Below, one piece after another: positions 24,207-34,307 of a stretch of DNA of 64,000 nucleotides; the stretch's first letter is position 1, and each line of letters starts with the position of its first letter. The notes below the pieces were generated by a model that was given only the letters and a program-made list of their open reading frames with translations, was not told the DNA's origin and did not search any database. The stretch comes from a bacterium (GTDB lineage Bacteria > Auribacterota > Tritonobacteria > UBA1439): contig JAQUPF010000005.1 in assembly GCA_028716845.1 (NCBI GenBank), positions 62,001 to 126,000 of the forward strand. The letters are read 5' to 3'. The position numbers were made by a program, and so were the translations under genes.

Positions 24207-26207
24207 ATGGGAACGACATTCCGGGGAGCGGCGGCGGGCGTCAGGCGGGCATTCAGGGGGGCGGCATGCGCCATCATCCTCTGCGCGGCCCCCTCCGTCC
24301 ACGCCGCCCTCCCGTTCACGGACAACTTCTCCGACGGCGACATGGCCGGGTGGACCGTGGTGGACCAGGGCGTCTCGGGCGGCCCCTCGAACTGGTACGT
24401 CGTCGAGGGAGGGCTCATCCAGACGAGGGCCGTCCACACGGACGTCTCCCCCCTGTACCCGGGGACCTTTGCCTGGACGGGGGACTCGTCATGGACCGAC
24501 TACTACGTGAAGGCGCGGCTCCGCCCGGCGACGGGGGGGGCGATCGGCGTGATGTTCCGCTACGGCGACCCCGACAACTATTACCGCTTCTCGATGTCCC
24601 ATGACGGTTCCTACCGCCGCCTCGTCCGCGTGGCGGGCGGCTCGGCGGCCGTCCTCGCCCAGGATTCCTCGCCCCCCACGCCCGGGAACGACTCCCTGGT
24701 CGAGATCAGGGCGGGCGGCGCCTCGATCCTCGTCATCCTCGACGGCGAGGAGATCCTCCGGGCGACCGACACCGCCTTCTCCAGCGGCGGGATCGCCCTC
24801 TATTCCCACCGCGACCCGGGGAGCCATTTCGCGTACGTGATCGCCGCGGGGCTCGAGAACGATTTCGACGGGGATTCCGTTCCCGACATCCTGGATGCGG
24901 ACGACGACAACGACGGCTTCGGCGACTCCATCGAGATCCTCTCGGGCTCCGACCCGCTCGACGCCGCATCCGTCCCCGCGCGCCTCGCGGTGGATATCGG
25001 CCCGGCGGGGATCCGGCGCCCCGCCCTCTCCCTCCCGGAGAGCCTCGGCGGCTTCGGCGTCGCGCGCGGCTACGGGTGGCACGGACTCCTCTCCACCGTG
25101 CGCGTCACCGGCGGCCTCGTCCGGCCGCTGTACGTCACGCACGCCCCCGGCGACCCCGGGCGCATCTTCATCGTCGAGCAGCGGGACGGCGTCACGGGCC
25201 GCGTCCGCATCCTCGATCTAGGGACCGGCGCGCTCCTCCCCGCTCCGTTCCTCTCGATCTCCCCGGTCTCCACCGGGGGCGAGCAGGGGCTCCTCGGCCT
25301 CGCCTTCCATCCCGACTACGCCGACAACGGCTTCTTCTACGTGAACTACACCGACGCGGGCGGCACGAAGGTGATCGCCCGTTACACGGTCTCCGGCGAC
25401 CCCGACATCGCGGACGCCGCGAGCGCCCAGACCGTCCTCACGATCCCCCAGCCGTATGAAAACCACAACGGCGGCTGGATGGGATTCGGCCCCGACGGCT
25501 ACCTCTACATCACCTCCGGGGACGGCGGGAGCGGCGGCGATCCCCATAATTACGCCCAGGACCTCGATTCGCTCCTCGGGAAGATGCTCCGGATCGACGT
25601 GGACGGCGACGACTTCCCCGGCGACCCGGGGCGCAACTACCGGATCCCGCCGGACAACCCGTTCGCGGACGGGCCCGGCCTCGACGAGATATGGGCCTAC
25701 GGCCTCAGGAATCCCTGGCGTGCCTCCTTCGACCGCGAAACCGGCGACCTCTGGACCGGCGACGTCGGACAGGACGAGCGGGAGGAGATTGATTTCCAGC
25801 CGGGGGCGAGCGCGGGCGGCGAGAACTACGGCTGGCGCTGCTACGAGGGGAGCATTCCCTACGACACGGGCGGCTGCCCGCCGCCGGCGGAGATGGTCTT
25901 CCCCGTCCACGACTATTCCCACGCCGGCGGGAACTGCTCCGTCACGGGGGGCTCCGTCTACCGGGGGAGCGCCATGCCCTGGCTGGCGGGGACCTATTTC
26001 TTCGCCGATTTCTGCACGGCCCGGATCTGGAGCTTCCGGTTCGACGGCGCGAACGTCACCGAGTTCGCCGACCGCACCGCCGACCTCGCGCCCGGCGGCG
26101 GCTTCGCGATCAACCTTGTCTCATCCTTCGGCGAGGACGCCGACGGGGAACTCTACATCTGCGACCTCGGCGGGGAGGTCTTCAGGATCGTGCCCCGGCC
26201 GCGATGA
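24207..26207 (+). CDS. Secreted PQQ-type sugar dehydrogenase (Hedgehog-interacting-like) with N-terminal LamG-like domain
   Basis: A 666-residue exported protein. Signal peptide to about residue 33 (PSVHAALPF), then a LamG/DUF1080-like beta-sandwich (NFSDGDMAGWTVVDQGV ... VMFRYGDPDNYYRF), a calcium-binding thrombospondin-type-3-like Asp cluster (DFDGDSVPDILDADDDND), and a C-terminal GSDH beta-propeller from about residue 300 (GRIFIVEQRDG; EQGLLGLAFHPDYADNGFFY; ENHNGGWMGFGPDGYLYI; AYGLRNPWRASFDR; DVGQDEREEIDF; ENYGWRCYEG). Soluble glucose/aldose dehydrogenases of this fold bind PQQ or act in adhesion. ATG 24207 has a GGAG close by. Strong promoter at 24139-24167. Confidence 0.85.
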   Translation: MGTTFRGAAAGVRRAFRGAACAIILCAAPSVHAALPFTDNFSDGDMAGWTVVDQGVSGGPSNWYVVEGGLIQTRAVHTDVSPLYPGTFAWTGDSSWTDYYVKARLRPATGGAIGVMFRYGDPDNYYRFSMSHDGSYRRLVRVAGGSAAVLAQDSSPPTPGNDSLVEIRAGGASILVILDGEEILRATDTAFSSGGIALYSHRDPGSHFAYVIAAGLENDFDGDSVPDILDADDDNDGFGDSIEILSGSDPLDAASVPARLAVDIGPAGIRRPALSLPESLGGFGVARGYGWHGLLSTVRVTGGLVRPLYVTHAPGDPGRIFIVEQRDGVTGRVRILDLGTGALLPAPFLSISPVSTGGEQGLLGLAFHPDYADNGFFYVNYTDAGGTKVIARYTVSGDPDIADAASAQTVLTIPQPYENHNGGWMGFGPDGYLYITSGDGGSGGDPHNYAQDLDSLLGKMLRIDVDGDDFPGDPGRNYRIPPDNPFADGPGLDEIWAYGLRNPWRASFDRETGDLWTGDVGQDEREEIDFQPGASAGGENYGWRCYEGSIPYDTGGCPPPAEMVFPVHDYSHAGGNCSVTGGSVYRGSAMPWLAGTYFFADFCTARIWSFRFDGANVTEFADRTADLAPGGGFAINLVSSFGEDADGELYICDLGGEVFRIVPRPR

Positions 26208-26219
26208 CGGCCCCGCCCC

Positions 26220-26810
26220 TCACTGTCCGGGACCGAGCAGCCGCTCGCTGAACACCACCGCCCAGATGTGCTTGCAGGCGAAGCCGCCCTCGAGGGCGCG
26301 GTACATGAAGTCGGGGCAGGTGCAGGAGGCGGCCGTCTCCCCCCCGGACCGGTAGATGTGGACGGCGTATTTCTCGACCTCGTACTCCCCCTCCCCCGTC
26401 TTCCGCACCCGCTGGGCGAGCCCCTGCCCGCTCCTGTCGCGCCCCCCCTCCCGGCGCATCTCGCTCCAGACGCGCACGCTGTCCTGCGGGAGCGGCGCCT
26501 CCTCGCGGTGGACGGCGACTTCCGGCACCTCCTCGCCCGCGAGCGCCGCCATCTCGTCGGCGCAGCGCTCCCTGAGCGCGCGCACCTCGAGGGGGGAATG
26601 GCCGGGGTCCCTCTCCTGGATCCCCGCGAGGATGCCGTCGGCGAGACGGTACCTTCCCTCCGCGGAGGCGACGTCGCCGCGCGCGGCGGCGGCGTGGGCC
26701 GAGTCCATCAGGTTCTCCGCCCGCCGCATGAGCCCGGCGGATTGCGACGCGAGGCAGGCGGCGGGCGCCGCGACGAGGATGAACGCGATGAAGAGCGCGG
26801 TGCGTCTCAT
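26220..26810 (-). CDS. Exported SWIM-like zinc-finger protein
   Basis: A 196-residue protein with a signal peptide (FIAFILVAAPAACLAS, cut about residue 22), a helical middle (MRRAENLMDSAHAAAARGDVAS..., TPR-like) and a C-terminal SWIM-type zinc motif: CTCPDFMYRALEGGFACKHIW (CxC...CxH). SWIM domains are usually cytoplasmic parts of SWI2/SNF2 or MuDR proteins; a secreted version is unusual. Its function is unknown. It is the last gene of the minus-strand run starting at 37245 and lies 96 bases after korB. ATG 26810 follows GGGGGATT. Confidence 0.65.
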   Translation of the reverse strand: MRRTALFIAFILVAAPAACLASQSAGLMRRAENLMDSAHAAAARGDVASAEGRYRLADGILAGIQERDPGHSPLEVRALRERCADEMAALAGEEVPEVAVHREEAPLPQDSVRVWSEMRREGGRDRSGQGLAQRVRKTGEGEYEVEKYAVHIYRSGGETAASCTCPDFMYRALEGGFACKHIWAVVFSERLLGPGQ

Positions 26811-26906
26811 GTCAATCCCCCTTTCCGTTCCACGATCTCCACGAGCCGGGCGCCGTCGTCGATGCCATACACCAGGATCGGGCACGATTGCGTCGCGGCG
26901 CACCGC

Positions 26907-27758
26907 TCACGCCTCCGCGCGGCCGTCGAGGAACGCCCGCACGGCCGCGGCCCTGTCCGGGGCGGCCTCGGCGCGTGCGGCCCGCTCGAACGACGGGCGC
27001 TCGGCCCTGTAGAACACGCCGAGGGCGATGGGGGCGTCGCCCGTATAGTCCCACTCGCGCGCCCGCCGCATCGCGGCCTCGAAATCGGAGGGGTCGTGCC
27101 CCTCGAGCTCGTACACCCGCTTGTTGTAGTCCGCGTAGCGGTTGAAGAAGGTCGCGCACACCTGGAGCACCTCCACGAGGGCGAACCCCCGGTGGGCGAC
27201 GGCCGCGGCGATCGTTTCCTTCAGGAGCTCCATCCGGTTGGAGTAGCCGCGGGCGAGGAAGCTCGCCCCGGCAGCGAGGAGGAGGGCGAGCGGGTTGAGC
27301 GGCGGCTCGACCGTCCCGCCGGGGGTGGACCTCCCCCTGAAACCGAGCGGCGAGGTGGGGGTGTACTGGCCCGTGGTGAGGCCGTAGACCCGGTTGTCGT
27401 GGATGACCATCGTGATGTCGGTGTTCCGCTTCGCCGCGAAGAGGAGGTGCTCGAGCCCCTCCCCGTAGGCGTCGCCGTCGCCCGCGAAGCCGAGGACCGT
27501 CAGCGAGGGATCGGCGCACTTGATCCCCTGGGCGACCGGGGCGACCCTGCCGTGGATCGAGTAGAAGCTGTTCACGTTGACGTAGTCGGCGATCTTCGCG
27601 TGGCAGCCGATCCCCGAGACGAGGACGATCTTCTCCAGCCCCCCCCGCTCCCCGCCGATCGTCCCGAGGGCCGCCTTCAAGGCGTTCAGGACGGCGAAGT
27701 TGCCGCAGCCGGGGCACCAGGTGTTCGCCGCCGCCGTCCCGAGGTCCCTTTCGCTCAC
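26907..27758 (-). CDS. korB: 2-oxoacid:ferredoxin oxidoreductase, beta (TPP-binding) subunit
   Basis: A 283-residue subunit. The first Cys motif is WCPGCGNFAVLNAL, followed by GIGCHAK and GRVAPVAQGIK. The TPP site is GFAGDGDAYGEGLEHLLFAAKRNTD with HDNRVYGLTTGQYTPTS. These match PorB/KorB proteins that decarboxylate a 2-oxoacid with ferredoxin as acceptor. GTG 27758 overlaps the alpha-subunit stop (GTGA). Pyruvate versus 2-oxoglutarate cannot be decided from the window; the separate alpha-gamma fusion and small ferredoxin favour the KorABD (2-oxoglutarate or mixed) type. Confidence 0.88.
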   Translation of the reverse strand: MSERDLGTAAANTWCPGCGNFAVLNALKAALGTIGGERGGLEKIVLVSGIGCHAKIADYVNVNSFYSIHGRVAPVAQGIKCADPSLTVLGFAGDGDAYGEGLEHLLFAAKRNTDITMVIHDNRVYGLTTGQYTPTSPLGFRGRSTPGGTVEPPLNPLALLLAAGASFLARGYSNRMELLKETIAAAVAHRGFALVEVLQVCATFFNRYADYNKRVYELEGHDPSDFEAAMRRAREWDYTGDAPIALGVFYRAERPSFERAARAEAAPDRAAAVRAFLDGRAEA

Positions 27759-29401
27759 TGCGCCGCCTCCCGGAGCCGCTCCTCGAGCTCCTCCAGCAGG
27801 AATTGCCGGCCGTCGTACCTGAGGACCGTCCGGTCCGCCGCCGCCCCGCGCGCCGAAAGGAGCGCGGCGAGCTGACCGGTCGCGTTGTTCTCCACGCAGA
27901 TCACCCGCCGGGCGCCCTCGAGCGCCCCCCTGATCTCGTCGACCGGCAGCGGCTCGAGGACCCGCACGTGGACGACCCGCATCCCGAGATTCCCCCCCGC
28001 CTCCGCGCACGGCCACCTGTTCGACCCCCAGCAGACGACGGCCGTTTCTGCCGCCGCGTCGCCGTACACCCCCACGCCGCCGATCCGCCGCGCCTCCGCC
28101 GCCAGGATCGCCGACTTCCGGAGGCGCTTCTCCTGCATCGCGGCCGCGACGCGGGGGGCCTCGGTCGTGATGCCGTCCTCGTCGTGCTCGTAGCTGTTCG
28201 CCTTCACCGTCGCGCGCGGGTCGCCGGGGAAGGCGAGCGGCGAGACGCCCGAGTCGGTGATCCGGTACCTCCCGTACCGTCCTCCGCCGTCCCAGAGGAG
28301 CGGCGGCTCCGGCACGGCCGCCGGGCCGGCGTCGAGGGAGTACGCCCCCTCCCCCATCGCCTTGTCCGTGAGGATGATCGCGGGGACCTGGCACTTCCAG
28401 GCGATCCCGAGGGCGGCGGCCGCCATGGCGTGCGCCTCCGCCGCGTCGCCCGGGGCGACGACGAGCCGAGGGAACTCGCCCTGCCCGGCGCTCATCACGA
28501 ACCGCAGCTCCGTCTGGGCCGTGTAGGTGGGGAGGCCCGTGCTCGGCCCGGGGCGCTGGCCGACGACGACGACGACCGGCACCTCCGCCATCCCGGAGAG
28601 GCTGAGCCCCTCCGTCATCAGGCAGAACCCGCCGCCGGAGGTCCCGACGGCCGCCCTCCTGCCGGCGTAGGCGAAGCCGAGGGCCATGCAGATGACGGCG
28701 ATCTCGCTCTCGGGATGGATGACCGTCACCCCGAAATTTCCCCCCGTCTGCGCCATGAAATGGAGGATCCCCGAGCTCGGCGTCATCGGGTAGGCGATGT
28801 AGGCGTCGAGGCCGGCGGCGGCGAGGCCGAGGCCGCACGCCTCGTTGCCCGTGAGAATCGGCAGCGGACGGCCGCCCGGCGGCTCCATCCGCTCCCGCTC
28901 CTCCGCCAGGTCATACCCGCGCCGCGCGAGCGCGAGGTTCACGTCCAGGGCGTGCCGGACCTCGGCGCGGAACACCTTCTCCAGGACGTCCCACGCAATG
29001 CCGGTCGAGCGGGCGAAGGCGCCGGCGAGGATGGAGTTTCGGGCGATCGCGGGCGCGCCCGCCTCCTTCGCGACCGCCTTCAGCGGGATGCCGAGGCCGC
29101 CGGACGCCCCCGCGTCGGAATCGAAGACCGCCCGCGACGGATCCCGCAGCCGTCCCGCGTGCCGGTTGATCGTCGCGCGGTCGAGGGCGAGGAGCCAGTC
29201 GATCCGCGCGCGGGAGACGCCGACGGGGCGGTCGGCCGCCCTGATGAGGGAGAAGTTGTGGCCGCCGCGGATGAGCGACGGGTAGTCGTAATCGACGAAG
29301 ACCCGCCAGCCGAGCCGGGCGAGGAGGCGGGCGACGAGCATCCCCGCCTGGTTGACGCCGTCCCCCGCCTGCCCGCCGATGAGCACCGACAGTTCGCGCA
29401 T
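27755..29401 (-). CDS. korA: 2-oxoacid:ferredoxin oxidoreductase, fused gamma-alpha subunit
   Basis: A 548-residue fusion. The N-terminal 190 residues are the gamma (CoA/transfer) domain (GGQAGDGVNQAGMLVARLL, DYDYPSLIRGGHNF), the rest is the alpha pyrimidine-binding domain (GNEACGLGLAAAGLDAYIAYPMTPSS; HPESEIAVICMALGFAYAG; GTSGGGFCLMTEG) and the C-terminal Rossmann-like part (VCWGSNRWPCAEAGGNLG). The alpha 'YPMTPSS' motif is usual for this group. The gene follows the ferredoxin gene by ten bases and overlaps korB. Converts 2-oxoacids to acyl-CoA with reduced ferredoxin. Confidence 0.9.
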   Translation of the reverse strand: MRELSVLIGGQAGDGVNQAGMLVARLLARLGWRVFVDYDYPSLIRGGHNFSLIRAADRPVGVSRARIDWLLALDRATINRHAGRLRDPSRAVFDSDAGASGGLGIPLKAVAKEAGAPAIARNSILAGAFARSTGIAWDVLEKVFRAEVRHALDVNLALARRGYDLAEERERMEPPGGRPLPILTGNEACGLGLAAAGLDAYIAYPMTPSSGILHFMAQTGGNFGVTVIHPESEIAVICMALGFAYAGRRAAVGTSGGGFCLMTEGLSLSGMAEVPVVVVVGQRPGPSTGLPTYTAQTELRFVMSAGQGEFPRLVVAPGDAAEAHAMAAAALGIAWKCQVPAIILTDKAMGEGAYSLDAGPAAVPEPPLLWDGGGRYGRYRITDSGVSPLAFPGDPRATVKANSYEHDEDGITTEAPRVAAAMQEKRLRKSAILAAEARRIGGVGVYGDAAAETAVVCWGSNRWPCAEAGGNLGMRVVHVRVLEPLPVDEIRGALEGARRVICVENNATGQLAALLSARGAAADRTVLRYDGRQFLLEELEERLREAAQ

Positions 29402-29411
29402 CCGAACGACC

Positions 29412-29693
29412 TCAGAGCGCCGGCTGCCTCGTCCCGGTCGGCCGGCTCATGAGGAAGATCGCCTTCGTCGGGCAGGCCGTCATGCAGGCCCCGTCGCCGA
29501 TGCAGTTCTCCGGCCGCGCCACGACGGCGACGCCGCCCTTCACCTCCAGGACGTTCGGGCCGAGCTTCCTGCAGAGGACGACGCAGTGCGTGCAGCCCAT
29601 GCACCTGACCTCGTTGATCTCCGGCACGTTCCCCTGGACGAACTCCCGCCCGAACGCCTCCACCACCGTCGCCTCAATCCTCTTCCCGGCCAT
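29412..29693 (-). CDS. korD: Ferredoxin-like subunit (KorD) of the 2-oxoacid oxidoreductase
   Basis: A 93-residue 2x[4Fe-4S]-type protein. First cluster motif CMGCTHCVVLC (C-x2-C-x2-C-x3-C, residues about 31-41), second CIGDGACMTACPTKA, which has a C-x5-C-x3-CP spacing instead of the usual C-x2-C-x2-C. That second form occurs in some ferredoxins with a [3Fe-4S] or modified cluster. It sits directly before korA. The coding start overlaps the end of the phosphoribosyltransferase gene by 20 bases (ATG 29693). Confidence 0.82.
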   Translation of the reverse strand: MAGKRIEATVVEAFGREFVQGNVPEINEVRCMGCTHCVVLCRKLGPNVLEVKGGVAVVARPENCIGDGACMTACPTKAIFLMSRPTGTRQPAL

Positions 29694-30336
29694 CGCGCGC
29701 CTCCCTTCCCGACCGCTCCCACCGCCGCATGATCGCCACGACCTCGGCGTCATCCAGATCATACCATCTCCGGTAGACCTGCGCCACCGCCCGGAAGAAG
29801 GGCGGCGTCTCCAGGATCACGACCTCGTCGGCCTCGCGGGCGAACGCCGCGGCGGTCTCCGGGCCCGCGACCGGCGCGGCGACGACCACCCGCTCCGCGC
29901 CCGCCCTCCGGCAGAGCATGAGGCACGCCCGCATCGTGGAGCCCATCGCGATGCCGTCGTCCACGAGGATGACGGTCCTGCCCCGAAGGTCAGGCAGCGG
30001 CCTGCCGCCGCGGAGCGCGGCGATCCGCCGCCCGATCTCCCGCCGTTCGCGCGCGGCGACGCGCTCGATCGTCCCGGGGCCGACCCAGCGGGCCGCCCGG
30101 GGGAAGATGAACGCGCTCCCGTCCTCGGCGACCGCCCCGAACCCCGACTCCGGCTCGTCCGGGAACGGCAGCTTGCGCGCGATGACGAGATCGAAATCGG
30201 CGCCGAGGGAGCGGGCGACCTCGTAGCCGACCTCGGCCCCGCCCCGCGGGACGGCGAGGACGATCGGCCGGCTCCCCCGGTACGGCTCGAGCGCCCGCGC
30301 GAGCCGCCGGCCCGCGTCCCGCCTGTCCGCGAACAT
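29674..30336 (-). CDS. Phosphoribosyltransferase-domain protein
   Basis: A 220-residue protein with a type I phosphoribosyltransferase PRPP motif (VILVDDGIAMGSTMRACL, residues about 120-137) and the common start MFADRRDAGRRLARALEPYRGSRPIVLAVPRGGAEVG. Members of this family are often annotated as predicted phosphoribosyltransferases of unknown substrate, found in stress-related operons. It follows the PEBP gene by six bases and overlaps the ferredoxin gene. Confidence 0.85.
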   Translation of the reverse strand: MFADRRDAGRRLARALEPYRGSRPIVLAVPRGGAEVGYEVARSLGADFDLVIARKLPFPDEPESGFGAVAEDGSAFIFPRAARWVGPGTIERVAARERREIGRRIAALRGGRPLPDLRGRTVILVDDGIAMGSTMRACLMLCRRAGAERVVVAAPVAGPETAAAFAREADEVVILETPPFFRAVAQVYRRWYDLDDAEVVAIMRRWERSGREARDGREED

Positions 30337-30342
30337 GGCCGC

Positions 30343-30891
30343 CTACCGCCGGTAGGTCCCCATCAGCCGACCCTCGGCAAGGACGCGTCCCTGCATCGCC
30401 TGAAGCAGCCGCTCCTTCGTGACCTTCCCGGAGAGGCCGAGAACGGCGTCGAGGGCGTAGACTCTGAAATAGTAGCGATGGGTGCCCGACGGCGGGCAGG
30501 GGCCGCCGTAGCCGGTCTTCCCGAAATCGTTGACCCCCTGCCTGCCGCCCCCCGGCAGCGCCCCGGCGGGCGGGACGCCCTCCGGAAGGCCCTCCGCCTC
30601 CGGGGGGATGTCCCACGCGACCCAGTGCACCCACGTCCCCGCGGGGGCGTCCGGGTCGTCGCAGACGAGCGCGATCCCCTTCGTCCCCGCCGGGAGATTC
30701 TCCCAGGCGAGCGGCGGGGAGACGTCGGCCCCGTCGCAGGTGTGCTTCCGGGGGATCGCCTCCCCGTCCCTGAACGCCGCGGACACGAGCCTGATCGTCA
30801 CGATTGAATCACCTCCCCCCGGATCCCGGCGGCCGCCCGCCGCCGGGCAGGCGACGGCGAGCGCCGCCGCGGCCGCGATCGCGCGTTTCAT
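30343..30891 (-). CDS. YbhB/YbcL (Raf kinase inhibitor/PEBP-like) exported protein
   Basis: A 182-residue PEBP-family protein with a short signal peptide (AIAAAAALAVACPAAGG). Conserved blocks: GEAIPRKHTCDGADVSPPLAW, ALVCDDPDAPAGTWVHWVAW, GVNDFGKTGYGGPCPPSGTHRYYF, then a C-terminal LLQAMQGRVLAEGRLMGTY. ATG 30891 is preferred because GGGGAG stands nine bases before it; ATG 30900 is an in-frame alternative. In bacteria the function is unclear. Same-strand neighbours YyaL (15 bases) and PRT (6 bases). Confidence 0.88.
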   Translation of the reverse strand: MKRAIAAAAALAVACPAAGGRRDPGGGDSIVTIRLVSAAFRDGEAIPRKHTCDGADVSPPLAWENLPAGTKGIALVCDDPDAPAGTWVHWVAWDIPPEAEGLPEGVPPAGALPGGGRQGVNDFGKTGYGGPCPPSGTHRYYFRVYALDAVLGLSGKVTKERLLQAMQGRVLAEGRLMGTYRR

Positions 30892-30906
30892 GTCGTCCAT
30901 CTCCCC

Positions 30907-32982
<2,076 letters not shown>

Positions 32983-33104
32983 GGCGGGGGAGGCTCCGTG
33001 TTCCGCGCCGCGGCGGGCGCACGAGGGCGCCGGCAGCGCGGCGATGAGCGCCGCGGCGATCGCCCGCGCCGGGGCCGGGCGCCGTTTTCCGCGCGCGCGA
33101 AGCA

Positions 33105-33278
33105 CTACGACCGGGGGGACTTCCGCTTCTTCGGGGCGCGCGTCTTCCGCGCGGCCCTCCCCTTCATCGGCACGCCGCAGCACCAGATCGTCGTCCCCGA
33201 GACGCCCGCGCTGCTCACCACGACCTCCCTGCCGCAGGGGACGCACACCATGCTGTCGCCCTTCCTCAGCTTCCGCAT
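33105..33278 (-). CDS. Small desulforedoxin-like rubredoxin-fold protein
   Basis: A 57-residue protein. The desulforedoxin/superoxide-reductase N-domain pattern is complete: [19 protein letters not shown] followed by IWCCGVPMK (CxxC...CC, four Cys for one Fe). After residue 40 comes a strongly basic tail ([19 protein letters not shown]) not found in classical desulforedoxin. ATG 33278 has an excellent GGAAAGGAGG ribosome-binding site, which supports a real gene. It lies 25 bases after the ferritin-like gene in the PerR-headed operon. The tail may bind nucleic acid, polyphosphate or a partner (inference). Confidence 0.8.
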   Translation of the reverse strand: MRKLRKGDSMVCVPCGREVVVSSAGVSGTTIWCCGVPMKGRAARKTRAPKKRKSPRS

Positions 33279-33303
33279 CGCGCGCCTCCTTTCCGTGCGC
33301 CGC

Positions 33304-33729
33304 TCACCTGCCGAGCGCCTGCCCGAGATCCATCGCGTGCTCCTGCTCCACCGCGAGGATGTTCCGGAGCTGCCCGGCGAGATGGTACAGGTCCAGCTCC
33401 TCCGCCTGCCGTATCCGGGCGATGTACCGGCTGATGGCGTCGTTCTCCCCCTCGAGGTCCTGCTCGAGCATCTCGACGTTGTCGCGGGAGGTCTTCGGCG
33501 CCGGCATCTCCACCGTGGGGACCCCGCCGAGGTAGTCGATCTGCGCGGCGAGCGCCGTCGCGTGCGCGAGCTCCTCCTGCGCGTGCACGACGAGCTCCTT
33601 CTGGATGCTCTGGTACATCGCCCCCTTCAGGACCCCCTGGTGCTGCGTGTACTGGACGCACGCCGTGTACTCGAGGGCGAGGTCCCTGTTGAGGAGGTCG
33701 ATCAACTGCTCCTTCGTGATCCCGGCCAT
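33304..33729 (-). CDS. Ferritin-like domain protein (bacterioferritin/Dps-like)
   Basis: A 141-residue four-helix protein. Di-iron ligand motifs: LALEYTACVQYTQHQG (E-x2-Y), VHAQEELAHATALA (ExxH), then LEQDLEGENDAISRYIARI and AVEQEHAMDLGQAL (ExxH). The length and spacing fit the bacterioferritin-related group lacking a heme Met motif. It would oxidise and store Fe(II) and reduce peroxide. It is the second ferritin-type gene in this operon and follows the TlpA-like gene by 34 bases. Confidence 0.82.
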   Translation of the reverse strand: MAGITKEQLIDLLNRDLALEYTACVQYTQHQGVLKGAMYQSIQKELVVHAQEELAHATALAAQIDYLGGVPTVEMPAPKTSRDNVEMLEQDLEGENDAISRYIARIRQAEELDLYHLAGQLRNILAVEQEHAMDLGQALGR

Positions 33730-33763
33730 GCCGTCCTCCCTTCTCCCGCCGCGCGGGCGCCTT

Positions 33764-34279
33764 CTACTCGCCGCCCCCCGCCGAGAGGGCCTTCTCCACC
33801 TGCTTCTCGAGCGGCGCGCAGCGGGTGCAGATGATCGTGCCGTCCCTGCCGACGAGGAGGTTGTACGGGACGCCGCGGACGCCGTACGCCTTCGCCGTCG
33901 CGCCGTCGGCGTCGAGGAGCACCGTGTAGGTGATGCCGAACTTCTTCGCGAAGGCGGCGACCTTCGCCCGGCTCTCCTGGACGTCCACGTTGAGGATGAC
34001 GAGCCCCCTGTCGGCGAACTTGGCGTGGAGCTTGTTCAACTCGGGGATCTCGGTGCGGCAGTGGGGGCACCAGGTCGTGCTGAAGACGATGAGGACGACC
34101 TTGCCCGCGTGGTCGCCGAGGCTCACGGCGTTCCCCTCGAGGTCCCGCAGGGTGAAGGGGGGGGCCTTCTCGCCCCTGGCGACGCCCGTCTTCGAGGCGG
34201 CCCCGGCGGGGACGGCGAGGCAGAAGGCGACCGCGAGTCCCGCCGCGATTCCGAACAGATTCGCACCGCCCGCTTTCAT
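33764..34279 (-). CDS. TlpA-like thiol:disulfide oxidoreductase
   Basis: A 171-residue exported thioredoxin-fold protein. Signal peptide (FGIAAGLAVAFCLAVPAGAAS), then the TlpA/ResA start GEKAPPFTLRDLEGN, the active site STTWCPHCRTEIPELN (CPHC) and cis-Pro at VRGVPYNLLV. TlpA/ResA proteins reduce periplasmic disulfides with electrons from CcdA, which is the next gene upstream (28 bases). Together with the cytoplasmic thioredoxin and CcdA it makes a complete cytoplasm-to-periplasm thiol relay. Confidence 0.9.
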   Translation of the reverse strand: MKAGGANLFGIAAGLAVAFCLAVPAGAASKTGVARGEKAPPFTLRDLEGNAVSLGDHAGKVVLIVFSTTWCPHCRTEIPELNKLHAKFADRGLVILNVDVQESRAKVAAFAKKFGITYTVLLDADGATAKAYGVRGVPYNLLVGRDGTIICTRCAPLEKQVEKALSAGGGE

Positions 34280-34307
34280 GCGCGTCTCCTTTCCGATTGC
34301 ACCGCCG

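Noticed and set aside
33000-33120. Signal-peptide extension in front of the YyaL gene
   Set aside because: An Ala-rich segment is open upstream of ATG 32982, but there is no good ribosome-binding site and it overlaps the desulforedoxin-like gene, so it was noted only as an alternative.
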